DNA from: a virus
DNA: 32,475 nucleotides
Reading direction: 5' to 3' (one strand)
Virus record (IMG/VR): IMGVR_UViG_3300030430_004705
Location: 4,279-36,753 of that record
Made by a program: the position numbers and the translations under genes. This document shows positions 25,811 through 32,458 of the stretch, in pieces. Under the pieces are notes generated by a model, which saw only the letters and a program-made list of their open reading frames with translations, did no database searches and was not told the DNA's origin. How positions within the stretch are numbered: position 1 is the stretch's first letter; the number at the start of each line of letters is the position of its first letter.

Positions 25811-26190
25811 ATATAAAATATGGATTAGGACTTGTTGAGATAGAAAATATAGATTCTATGCAAAAAATAGAAATAAATTTTGTAGGAAATTTTTTTATAA
25901 ATAGACCAAATCTTAGTTTTTTATTACATAGAAAAAGAAATAAACTTATATTTAGTCCTTTAACAAAAATACTTTCTAATAATTTATTATTTAGATATAA
26001 TGGAATAATTAATATAACAAATTGCACTATAGGAAAAAGATCAGTTAAAATTATTAAAAATAATATAGACAGATACAACAAACTAGAATCTACTTGGGAT
26101 ACTTTAAATTCTGAGTGGCATGATTATAACATGGATGATAAAATAAATACAATTAAAAAAAGTAAAATAGAAAAAATGTCAAAAAAATAA
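25807..26190 (+). CDS. Small tail-associated protein of unknown function
   Basis: The 127-residue protein starts at TTG 25807, overlapping the hub stop, with an excellent AAGGAGA ribosome binding site at 25794-25800, which supports the unusual start codon. The first half is hydrophobic and beta-like (KIEINFVGNFFINRPNLSFLLHR is the region), and the second half is basic and helical with WDTLNSEWHDYN. No membrane helix is clear. It is coupled to the hub gene before it and the dockerin protein after it, so it is likely a tail tip assembly or structural factor. No family recognised. Confidence 0.65.
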   Translation: MNIKYGLGLVEIENIDSMQKIEINFVGNFFINRPNLSFLLHRKRNKLIFSPLTKILSNNLLFRYNGIINITNCTIGKRSVKIIKNNIDRYNKLESTWDTLNSEWHDYNMDDKINTIKKSKIEKMSKK

Positions 26191-27341
26191 TGAATTATAA
26201 TAGCTTTTCAAAACCAAGATTTTACATAAACACTTTAGAATTTTTATATAATAAAGGATTAATAAATACAATTCATCCAATATTTTTATCTTCAAATTGG
26301 CATAAACATATAGAGTATACAGGACAAAATTTTGAATTTACTGTATCCAATTCAGGATTATTAAAAGATGTTAATTATATAATGCTTATAGGTGTTGGTG
26401 ATTCTCAAGTAACTACTACTAGCAGTTTTGAAGAAAATCCAATAAATGATAATGTTGGAGATACAAAGATATACACCATATCAGATTTTTCTTCTGATGT
26501 TAATTTAACTACTTTTAGTCTAAGTGTAAGTGGATCTATATCAGGAATATCTATTGGAAATTATTATGATTTACCATATAATCCTGATCTTGGAATAAAA
26601 AAAACAATATCATATGATGGAGTAGAATCCCAAGAAACTATAGGAGGAAAATCATTTTCAACAAACTATGGATCTTCTAAACCATACAATCCTTTCAGAA
26701 CATATAGATCAGAATATGATTCAAATCAACAATCTTTTAGATTAGGAGATATAAATCAGGATGGAGTTCTTAACATAGTAGATATAGTTAATATAGTAGG
26801 TTATGTTTTAAGTCAAGATAATCAAGCATACGATGAAATTCAAAAACAAATAGCTGATGTAAATCAAGATGGGTTAGTAAATATTGTAGACATTGTAACT
26901 ATAGTTGGTGCAGTTCTTAATGAATCAACACTAGGAGATATAATAATTAATGAGGCGATAGCATTATCTAGGTCTTCTAGCAGAACATCTTATCGAGATA
27001 TAGATACTCCTTCAGGAAGAAGATCTTATGATATATCTTATTCATATATTGGAAGTGACTCTAGTGGTCAAAATTATATTTTTCCAAGAGATTTAAATTA
27101 CTCAAATGATTTAAGAAATCTTTCTGATACTTCAGATGCAATATATGATAGTGGTAAATCAAATCTATATACATCTGTTATAAATAAAACAATAGGATCT
27201 CACATACCTTTTGTTTTTTCTCTTGATGGAGAAAATTCATCAGAACTAATGTTAGCAAGATTTAAAGAAAACTCATTTGAATTTACTGAAAAAGCTCCTA
27301 ATGTTCATAGTGTTAACTTTGGTATAAGGGAAGTGTGGTAA
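26190..27341 (+). CDS. Terminal tail protein with two dockerin-type calcium-binding repeats
   Basis: The 383-residue protein holds two dockerin type I-like repeats: GDINQDGVLNIVDIVNIVG (186-204) and ADVNQDGLVNIVDIVTIVG (222-240). In each, Asp/Asn at positions 1, 3, 5, 9 and 12 of the loop (D187, N189, D191, N195, D198; D223, N225, D227, N231, D234) can bind calcium. Around them are segments SYGSSKPYNPFRTYRSEYD-like and RRSYDISYSYI, and an end ARFKENSFEFTEKAP... IREVW that resembles other phage tail proteins. Dockerins bind cohesins in cellulosomes. Here they may join tail subunits or adhere to host surface proteins. It is the last rightward gene. Confidence 0.8.
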   Translation: MNYNSFSKPRFYINTLEFLYNKGLINTIHPIFLSSNWHKHIEYTGQNFEFTVSNSGLLKDVNYIMLIGVGDSQVTTTSSFEENPINDNVGDTKIYTISDFSSDVNLTTFSLSVSGSISGISIGNYYDLPYNPDLGIKKTISYDGVESQETIGGKSFSTNYGSSKPYNPFRTYRSEYDSNQQSFRLGDINQDGVLNIVDIVNIVGYVLSQDNQAYDEIQKQIADVNQDGLVNIVDIVTIVGAVLNESTLGDIIINEAIALSRSSSRTSYRDIDTPSGRRSYDISYSYIGSDSSGQNYIFPRDLNYSNDLRNLSDTSDAIYDSGKSNLYTSVINKTIGSHIPFVFSLDGENSSELMLARFKENSFEFTEKAPNVHSVNFGIREVW

Positions 27342-27379
27342 TATTTTTCAAGTGGTTTTGAATCTATCATTACTTCCCT
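27327..27379. terminator. Hairpin across the convergent gene junction
   Basis: AGGGAAGT (27327-27334) and ACTTCCCT (27372-27379) are perfect 8-bp inverted repeats. Several more pairs (including G37-C68 and A40-T65 in the last two digits) extend the stem with one bulge. It spans the stop codons of the last rightward and last leftward genes, which lie only six bases apart. The T run is within the loop, not after the stem, so it is not a textbook terminator. It could work on transcripts from both sides. Confidence 0.4.
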
Positions 27380-27596
27380 CGATACCTAAAGTAGACATTA
27401 GTTTTACTACATCTAGATACCACTCTTCTAGTGTATTTTCTAATTCATAATCACTCATAATATCTTGCAAATCATTAATATCTTCAAGCTGTAGCTTGTA
27501 TAAATCTAAAATATGTTGATTTCTTGAAACAATTCTTGCTCTTAATAACCCAACATTGGTTATTAACTCATCTGTAATTTTTTTCTTCTTAGCCAT
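27348..27596 (-). CDS. Small protein of unknown function at the end of the leftward operon
   Basis: The 82-residue protein begins with a lysine run (MAKKKKITDELITNVGLL) and is otherwise helical and acidic (YKLQLEDINDLQDIMSDYELENTLEEWYLDVV). GGAGGAT lies eight bases before the ATG, one of the best ribosome binding sites in the leftward block. The start overlaps the previous nuclease stop. It may be a partner of that nuclease or a small regulator of the host. No family recognised. Confidence 0.6.
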   Translation of the reverse strand: MAKKKKITDELITNVGLLRARIVSRNQHILDLYKLQLEDINDLQDIMSDYELENTLEEWYLDVVKLMSTLGIEGSNDRFKTT

Positions 27597-28047
27597 CTAG
27601 ATCCTCCACAGGTATTTTATAATAAGGTTTATTATTATTTTTGTATCTCTCTATTGGATAATTATTTTGCCTTACAAGTCTTAATAATTTATCAAATGTA
27701 AAAATAAAATGTTCGTTTTTACTAGTAGAATATACGAACATTAGTAATCTGACTTCAGGAAAAAGTTTATTATTCCATTTCTTATATATATCTATATCAT
27801 GCATTTTCATTTTAAGATAATCAGCACAAGACTTAACTTCTAAAAAATAAGGAATATCTTTAACTACCATTATAAAATCAGGAGTTCCTGTTAAAACAGA
27901 AGGTATATGATGCCAAACTCTATAAGCATCTTTTACATCTTTAGCGTTTAATCCATATCTAGCAATAAAATAACCTGCTTTAGAAAAATAAGACTCTGCT
28001 CTACTCTCTGCTTTTTCACCAATAGCACCTCTTTCTTTAAAGGTCAT
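27589..28047 (-). CDS. PD-(D/E)XK nuclease (Holliday junction resolvase/VRR-NUC-like)
   Basis: The 152-residue protein has the classic restriction-like nuclease core: an N-terminal helix with E11/E14 (GAIGEKAESRAE), GTPDFIMVV with D57, then FLEVKSC with E70 and K72. The order helix, PD, E-x-K is that of small Holliday junction resolvases and VRR-NUC enzymes, which cut branched DNA. The rest is basic, matching DNA binding. GGAG lies upstream of its ATG. It overlaps the RuvC-like gene by eleven bases, so two branch-cutting enzymes are made together. One may debranch DNA before packaging. Confidence 0.8.
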   Translation of the reverse strand: MTFKERGAIGEKAESRAESYFSKAGYFIARYGLNAKDVKDAYRVWHHIPSVLTGTPDFIMVVKDIPYFLEVKSCADYLKMKMHDIDIYKKWNNKLFPEVRLLMFVYSTSKNEHFIFTFDKLLRLVRQNNYPIERYKNNNKPYYKIPVEDLDG

Positions 28048-28510
28048 AAAAGTTCTCCTTGCAATATAAAGCTATCATACAAGCATCTGCTACATACAAG
28101 TTCATATTAACACTTGGAAACTTTTTTTGTGCCAATGCTTTTATATAGTTTTTTCTATCTCTTTTACTTTTAAATTTAGGTATCTTAAAATATTTCATCC
28201 ATGCTTGAGGCGTTACCTCTTTATAGTATATATCTAAACCACAAAGAAGTCCTTTCCAAAATCCATAGTTTTCACCAAAAGAAAATGTAGACTTAACACC
28301 TTGCTTAGGCATAGAGTGTACTTTTTCTATAAGACAATAAACTTGTGGATATCCATCTACTCCATCAGTAATACTTTCTATAGTATCTCTAAGTATATTA
28401 TGGTCAGGAACATATCTAATGGCTCTCCTACAGGACTTTTTTCCATTATCTATGATAATACCTACACCACCACTTTTACCTATGTCTACGCCAATATAAA
28501 CTTCTTTCAT
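28037..28510 (-). CDS. ruvC: RuvC-like Holliday junction resolvase
   Basis: The 157-residue protein is an RNase H-fold resolvase that cuts four-way DNA junctions. Acidic catalytic candidates are D9 (YIGVDIGKSGG), E62 (LIEKVHSMP) and D142 (VADACMIAL). FSFGENYGFWKGLL and VTPQAWMKYFKIP are typical of phage and bacterial RuvC-type enzymes. A longer frame from 28582 adds 24 residues, but ATG 28510 has AGAGGAAAC directly upstream and begins just before the conserved core, so it is chosen. It likely resolves recombination and replication intermediates before packaging. Confidence 0.85.
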   Translation of the reverse strand: MKEVYIGVDIGKSGGVGIIIDNGKKSCRRAIRYVPDHNILRDTIESITDGVDGYPQVYCLIEKVHSMPKQGVKSTFSFGENYGFWKGLLCGLDIYYKEVTPQAWMKYFKIPKFKSKRDRKNYIKALAQKKFPSVNMNLYVADACMIALYCKENFYDL

Positions 28511-28566
28511 CGTTTCCTCTTTTTTTATTTGTGGAGAACTGCAGACATCTATATCTAAATAATCAT

Positions 28567-28851
28567 CTAATACTCTATACATTCTTTTACTTTTTTTCCT
28601 CTACATTTTGGGCAAGTTAACTTTTTACCATATCTTGGAAAGTGGTCATATATAAATATTTTATAATATTTATATTTACCCCCCATCCAAAAAGCCTCAT
28701 ATACATTATCACAAGACTCACAATATCTTAAAGATGTTTGATCTAGATGAGATTTATCTACATTATTCTTTGGAGTATAATAAAGAAATGGTACTGCATA
28801 CCAACCATGAGTTTCTTTATCCCAATACTCCTTAGTAAATTTATGTGCCAT
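28567..28851 (-). CDS. Small zinc-ribbon protein
   Basis: The 94-residue protein has two CxxC pairs, CESC (C44, C47) and CPKC (C80, C83), which can bind one zinc ion as a zinc ribbon. The pieces in between are aromatic (YEAFWMGGKYKYYKIFIYDHFPRY region). The N-terminus FTKEYWDKETHGWYAVPFLYY is unusual for zinc ribbons. It overlaps the helicase stop by eleven bases, so it may be a helicase or replisome accessory protein. Its function is unknown. Confidence 0.65.
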   Translation of the reverse strand: MAHKFTKEYWDKETHGWYAVPFLYYTPKNNVDKSHLDQTSLRYCESCDNVYEAFWMGGKYKYYKIFIYDHFPRYGKKLTCPKCRGKKVKECIEY

Positions 28852-30172
28852 ATCCTGATTTCCTATAATGATCCTCTGATTGATATATCTTTACTTTGTC
28901 GCCATCAAAGCCTACATCTGATGTGCCTGATACACCATATCTTACTTTACTGCCTATTAGCTGTAGCTTGTTTTTACTATCTTTGTTCTCATCAAGTGAT
29001 ACTTTAAATGGATAGTATACAAATATAACATTTTCTGCTGACTGTTCAATTGATCCTGACTCTGCAAGATCTGACATTTTTGGTTTTGCATCAGCACCTG
29101 TTCTATATTCAACACCTCTGTTAAGTTGAGATACCAATACTGCTACTGAGTTTGTAGATTTTGCTAACCATTTGTAAGTATGAACTATCTCCTCTATCTG
29201 AAATCTTCTATCCTTTGAGGCATTCTTGGGTTTTATAAGCTGAATAAAGTCATCAAATATAATATCAGGCTGAAACTTTTGCACCTCAACACTAGCTTTT
29301 TCAAGAGTCTGTATGTTGTCAAACATCTGAAACTTGTCTTTATTGTACTTTTTCTTTATTCTGTCCATAGTCTTATTGATCTCTGCACTATCATTTAGAT
29401 CACCTATCATACCTCTTCTAATTTTAAGATAAGACAATCTTTCACTTTCAAGGACTAATAGCTTTTTTATCATTTCAACATTTGTCATTTCTCTGTTGAA
29501 AACCATAACCTTTAAACCCTGATCAATACAAGCCTTAATCATATTTATAACTAGCGTTGTCTTTCCATGAGATGGTCTACCACCAATTATAGTGATCTCG
29601 CCCTTAGTCATCCCCCCACATAAATTATCAATACATATAAAGCCTGTAGACACTAAGCTATCTTTTGAGTTAGCAATACTGTCTATAGTCTTATCTACCA
29701 AGTCATCAATAGAATCACTTTTTTCTGAATGAGTGTTCATAAGAAATCCTATTTCCTGATGAGTATCTGTAAGCATTGACATAGCATCTTTCATGCTATC
29801 GTATGATGCATCTGCAATACCTCTGCATTTGTTAATTATATTTCTAAGTAGAAACTTATCTCTTACAATATTAGAGTGAAACTCATAATTCTCAACAAGA
29901 GATTCAGTAACTAAGTTAGAAACAAAATATGGAGTAACACCTGATTCTTTCATACTAGGAGTAATCGCAGAACAAACTGATACCAAGTCGATTGTTATAT
30001 TGTCATCAGACATATCGCTTACTAGTTCGAATAACTTTCTACATGAAGAGTTATAAAACATTGAGGAATCTATTACTGATTTGACTACAGGTATACAGCT
30101 TGAATCTGCGATCATACTACCTATAACAGAGGCTTCAGCTTCTTGAGAGTGTGGGGGAGATTTTATAGACAT
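28841..30172 (-). CDS. dnaB: Replicative DNA helicase, DnaB-type
   Basis: The 443-residue protein has full DnaB architecture. The N-terminal primase-interaction domain opens SPPHSQEAEASVIGSMIAD. The RecA-like motor has Walker A GGRPSHGKTT (197-206), Walker B DIIFDDF (303-309), SQLNRGVE (348-355) and the DLAESGSIEQSAENVIFVYY stretch (about 368-387) typical of DnaB helicases. It forms a hexamer that unwinds DNA at the fork. Length is normal. No primase, loader or polymerase gene is in the window, so it probably recruits host DnaG and polymerase, or missing genes lie outside. Confidence 0.95.
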   Translation of the reverse strand: MSIKSPPHSQEAEASVIGSMIADSSCIPVVKSVIDSSMFYNSSCRKLFELVSDMSDDNITIDLVSVCSAITPSMKESGVTPYFVSNLVTESLVENYEFHSNIVRDKFLLRNIINKCRGIADASYDSMKDAMSMLTDTHQEIGFLMNTHSEKSDSIDDLVDKTIDSIANSKDSLVSTGFICIDNLCGGMTKGEITIIGGRPSHGKTTLVINMIKACIDQGLKVMVFNREMTNVEMIKKLLVLESERLSYLKIRRGMIGDLNDSAEINKTMDRIKKKYNKDKFQMFDNIQTLEKASVEVQKFQPDIIFDDFIQLIKPKNASKDRRFQIEEIVHTYKWLAKSTNSVAVLVSQLNRGVEYRTGADAKPKMSDLAESGSIEQSAENVIFVYYPFKVSLDENKDSKNKLQLIGSKVRYGVSGTSDVGFDGDKVKIYQSEDHYRKSGYGT

Positions 30173-30216
30173 AAACCTTTTCTTTCTTATTTATTGTTTG
30201 CCAAAATATATAGTAG

Positions 30217-30426
30217 CTACTGCTGATTGATACTGTTCGATAATTCATCTTTCAATACCTCCTTGAGTGTATTATCTTTTACATACTCTAGTACAACTTT
30301 ATCTTTGTGTGTGTGATTCTTCAAATATATCTCACCATTTTCATTCCAACCATTTGCTTTTACAAAGCATGAAGGCAACTGTACTCTACCTCTACTATCT
30401 ATTTTTATCTTTGCTATTAACATCAT
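30217..30426 (-). CDS. AbrB/SpoVT-like swapped-hairpin DNA-binding protein
   Basis: The 69-residue protein starts MMLIAKIKIDSRGRVQLPSCFVKANGW. SRGRVQLP is the central signature of AbrB/MazE-type swapped-hairpin domains. The strand pattern after it (GEIYLKNHTHKDKVVLEYV) completes the fold. These dimers bind DNA as transition regulators or antitoxins. No toxin gene neighbours it, so a phage transcription regulator is more likely. Two adjacent ATGs (30426 and 30423) are available. The second has the better distance to GGAGA. It overlaps the upstream gene stop. Confidence 0.6.
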   Translation of the reverse strand: MMLIAKIKIDSRGRVQLPSCFVKANGWNENGEIYLKNHTHKDKVVLEYVKDNTLKEVLKDELSNSINQQ

Positions 30427-30614
30427 TCTCCTTTGTATTTTTCATCTATCTGTTTTTTAATTTTTTTAAATTCTCTTGTACAACAACTATTGCATAACTC
30501 ATATGTGTTTTTAGTTATAGGAGTATTCCAAATATACTTTGCACCATATTTTGTTTCTGTACATTGGTGACACTTAAAACTCTCTTTATCACTTACTTTT
30601 CTTATTTCACTCAT
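30423..30614 (-). CDS. Small zinc-finger protein
   Basis: The 63-residue protein has cysteines in two clusters, FKCHQC (C15, C18) and ELCNSCC (C41, C44, C45), enough for one zinc site. The C-terminus is a basic helix (REFKKIKKQIDEKYKGE). This pattern suggests a nucleic acid or protein contact module. It is the first gene after the strong hairpin at 30628-30687, so its mRNA may be set apart from the genes upstream. Function unknown. Confidence 0.65.
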   Translation of the reverse strand: MSEIRKVSDKESFKCHQCTETKYGAKYIWNTPITKNTYELCNSCCTREFKKIKKQIDEKYKGE

Positions 30615-30627
30615 ATTGTCTTTCTAC

Positions 30628-30687
30628 ATATCACTAGGGAGTAGGAAAGAAAGGTTATAGAAAAACCTACTCCCTCTTTTGTGATAT
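30628..30687 (-). terminator. Strong RNA hairpin between the SSB-like and zinc-finger genes
   Basis: AGGGAGTAGG (30636-30645) pairs perfectly with CCTACTCCCT (30666-30675). An outer 7-bp helix, ATATCAC (30628-30634) with GTGATAT (30681-30687), extends it through a small internal loop. In the leftward transcript, an alternative 5-bp pairing of AGGTT with AACCT inside the loop competes with the main stem. On the leftward strand no T run follows the stem, so classical termination is weak. On the rightward strand CTTTT follows. It may be a processing site, mRNA stabiliser, attenuator or rightward (antisense) terminator. Confidence 0.7.
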
Positions 30688-30724
30688 CAGGATTGCCTAG
30701 CATGGCTCTACTAGACAGCTACAA

Positions 30725-31330
30725 TTAAAAAGGTATATCTGAGTCATCTACCTTTAGTCCACCCTCAGACCATGATTGCCAACCTTTAACATTAGATGTA
30801 GTAACCCATTCTCCATCTCTGTTCTTCCATTTATAATCATCAATGTACGCCATGATTGGTCTACCTTTTATATCATCTTCAGATAGTACAGGGAATTGAG
30901 ATACCTCTCTCTTTTCTCCATTTACATCAATCTGAACTTTTTCAGGCTCATGTCCTATTGCATTACAGAACTCAAGATACTCTTTGTTAGCACCTGAATT
31001 TGCTTTGAAATCATCACCATCTTTTGGTGTTAAGAACATAAAGATCCCTTTCATCTTCACCACTCTACCAACATAATTACTACCATTTATAATTCTACCA
31101 TCTTTAGCAGTATATGTTTCATCACTACACTCTGTAGCAATCTCAACTTTACAGTTATATACTAGAGCCTTGTATTGATGTTTAACTCTAACCTCTTTTC
31201 TAATAACCTCAGTTATGTGGGCAGGATATAACTGCTTTGGTACAAGTATCTCTTTCTTAACATCTTCAAGTGGATCGTATATTCCAACAGTAAAGTCATT
31301 GTCTAAATCAAATGTGCTTACATCAGCCAT
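30725..31330 (-). CDS. SSB-like single-stranded DNA-binding protein
   Basis: The 201-residue protein ends DDSDIPF, nearly the same as the acidic interaction tip of bacterial SSB (DDDIPF), which binds many replication proteins. The body is beta-rich (AHITEVIRKEV, YKALVYNCKVEI, VGRVVKMKGIFMFL) and fits an OB-fold or the phage DUF669-type ssDNA-binding fold. It follows the Rad52-like gene and would coat single strands made by the exonuclease. GGAG sits nine bases before the ATG. The body does not show a clear Pfam SSB pattern to my eye, so the tip and context carry the call. Confidence 0.75.
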   Translation of the reverse strand: MADVSTFDLDNDFTVGIYDPLEDVKKEILVPKQLYPAHITEVIRKEVRVKHQYKALVYNCKVEIATECSDETYTAKDGRIINGSNYVGRVVKMKGIFMFLTPKDGDDFKANSGANKEYLEFCNAIGHEPEKVQIDVNGEKREVSQFPVLSEDDIKGRPIMAYIDDYKWKNRDGEWVTTSNVKGWQSWSEGGLKVDDSDIPF

Positions 31331-31333
31331 TTC

Positions 31334-31951
31334 TTATTTCTCCTTTTTGTGTTTCTCTATTAATGCATCTAATTTCAAACATGATGATTTAAAATTAGAT
31401 TTGTTTATCTTACCATCGTCTATGCTTTGCTGAACTTTGTTTGATATGTCATCTTTATTTAATTCACTCAACTTTTTACATTTATCATCTAGGATAGATA
31501 TATCCTGAGATGTCAAAGTTAGATCCTGAATTTGTTTTCTATAAACATCATCAGCAATATTGCATAGCCTATTTACTGCAACTTTAAAACAATCAGAATT
31601 TGCAGATTTCATGTCATTACCAATATCTACATAATCTCCTGTCTGCCTGTTTGTTGCTATCCTATGAGATGCTACTGCATCAAAATATCTCACTATTCCT
31701 GATTCCTCAATAGTTAGTCTACCTTGAACGATAATCCATTTATCGCCTAACAACTCATAATTCTTGATTTCCCAACTCCAAATTGGAAAATTCTTGTTTA
31801 GCATATGCCTCATATAAGCCTCATCAACATAATCAAATCCTTGTTTCTGCTCAATGTAAGCAGAGGGTGTTTTTGACTCTGATAACAGCGTGTGCTTGTC
31901 AATTATTTTGTCATATGCATTTTTTGTTAATTTCATAATTTCAGTATTCAC
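31334..31951 (-). CDS. Rad52-type single-strand annealing protein
   Basis: The 205-residue protein carries the Rad52/22-type core at about 38-138: YVDEAYMRHMLNKNFPIWSWEIKNYE region, then GDKWIIVQGRLTI, AVASHRI, and VDIGNDMKSANSDCFKVAVNRLC ending DDVYRK. Such proteins form rings that anneal complementary single strands. The C-terminal third is a flexible, lysine-rich helix. The start is GTG at 31951, overlapping the exonuclease TAG stop by one base, with AAAGGG upstream. Exonuclease and annealase in tandem make a typical phage recombination pair. Confidence 0.8.
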   Translation of the reverse strand: MNTEIMKLTKNAYDKIIDKHTLLSESKTPSAYIEQKQGFDYVDEAYMRHMLNKNFPIWSWEIKNYELLGDKWIIVQGRLTIEESGIVRYFDAVASHRIATNRQTGDYVDIGNDMKSANSDCFKVAVNRLCNIADDVYRKQIQDLTLTSQDISILDDKCKKLSELNKDDISNKVQQSIDDGKINKSNFKSSCLKLDALIEKHKKEK

Positions 31952-32445
31952 TATTTCCCTTTCTTGTTATCTTCTTCACATTGCTCATTAAAGGCACAAT
32001 ATTTACATTCCCAATCATATACAGGACTCATACCTTTTTCGAGCTTAGGCAACCCATTACGCTCCTTATTTAGCATTGTTTCCCAATACTCTCTAGCTTT
32101 GTCAATATAGGAGTGGTCAACCTCTTCCAATTTTAGGAATGAATTATCTTTTTTGTAATACAACATAAAGATTTTATCACACCTTCCAAACATATGCTCA
32201 ACGCCTAATGCATAAGTACCAACTTGAAACTTGTGGTGTTCTTGTGCATTTGGATCAAGATTCTTTTTATGTCCAAACTTTTTAGAATACGAATATGTAT
32301 TTATTGTTTTGATGTCTAGTAACATAATTTGCTCTTCGCCATCAACATCTAATTTCAATACTAAATCAGCGTGACCTTTAATTGGATACTTTGGATGTAG
32401 GTCAATAACTAATTCAGAAAACACTTGTTTGATTTTAAAATTCAA
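31951..32445 (-). CDS. Cas4/RecB-like PD-(D/E)XK exonuclease, apparently lacking its N-terminal part
   Basis: The 164-residue protein shows nuclease motifs GHADLVL (D27), LLDIKT (D44 and K46) and HKFQVGTYAL (Q74, Y78), and it ends with C147, C150 and C156 in CKYCAFNEQC. In Cas4- and AddB-type nucleases this CxxCx5C is three quarters of an iron-sulfur site, and the fourth cysteine lies in an N-terminal helical region that is absent here. The frame begins after a TAA, at TTG 32445 with AAAGGGA upstream. The N-terminal part may lie in sequence beyond the window edge, be frameshifted, or be truly lost. Confidence 0.75.
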   Translation of the reverse strand: MNFKIKQVFSELVIDLHPKYPIKGHADLVLKLDVDGEEQIMLLDIKTINTYSYSKKFGHKKNLDPNAQEHHKFQVGTYALGVEHMFGRCDKIFMLYYKKDNSFLKLEEVDHSYIDKAREYWETMLNKERNGLPKLEKGMSPVYDWECKYCAFNEQCEEDNKKGK

Positions 32446-32458
32446 AATGTTCCCTTTT

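Noticed and set aside
25695-26081. Minus-strand 128-codon frame opposite the hub end and the 127-residue gene
   Set aside because: It overlaps real plus-strand genes fully. The product is Ile/Leu/Phe-rich in the way expected from antisense A/T DNA and has no good ribosome binding site.
26740-26925. EF-hand proteins or thrombospondin type 3 repeats as the origin of the DxNxDG motifs
   Set aside because: The loop is followed by an IVDIVxIVG helix in each copy, which fits the dockerin type I repeat better than the other two.
28511-28582. N-terminal 24-residue extension of the RuvC-like protein
   Set aside because: The strong AGAGGAAAC before ATG 28510 and the start of the conserved core favour the shorter form.
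30217-30426. Antitoxin of a toxin-antitoxin pair
   Set aside because: Neighbours are a zinc-finger protein and a helicase. No toxin-like gene overlaps or adjoins it.
30615-30724. Possible tRNA gene in the spacer with strong pairing
   Set aside because: No T-loop consensus, no acceptor end and no cloverleaf. The pairing is a simple long hairpin.
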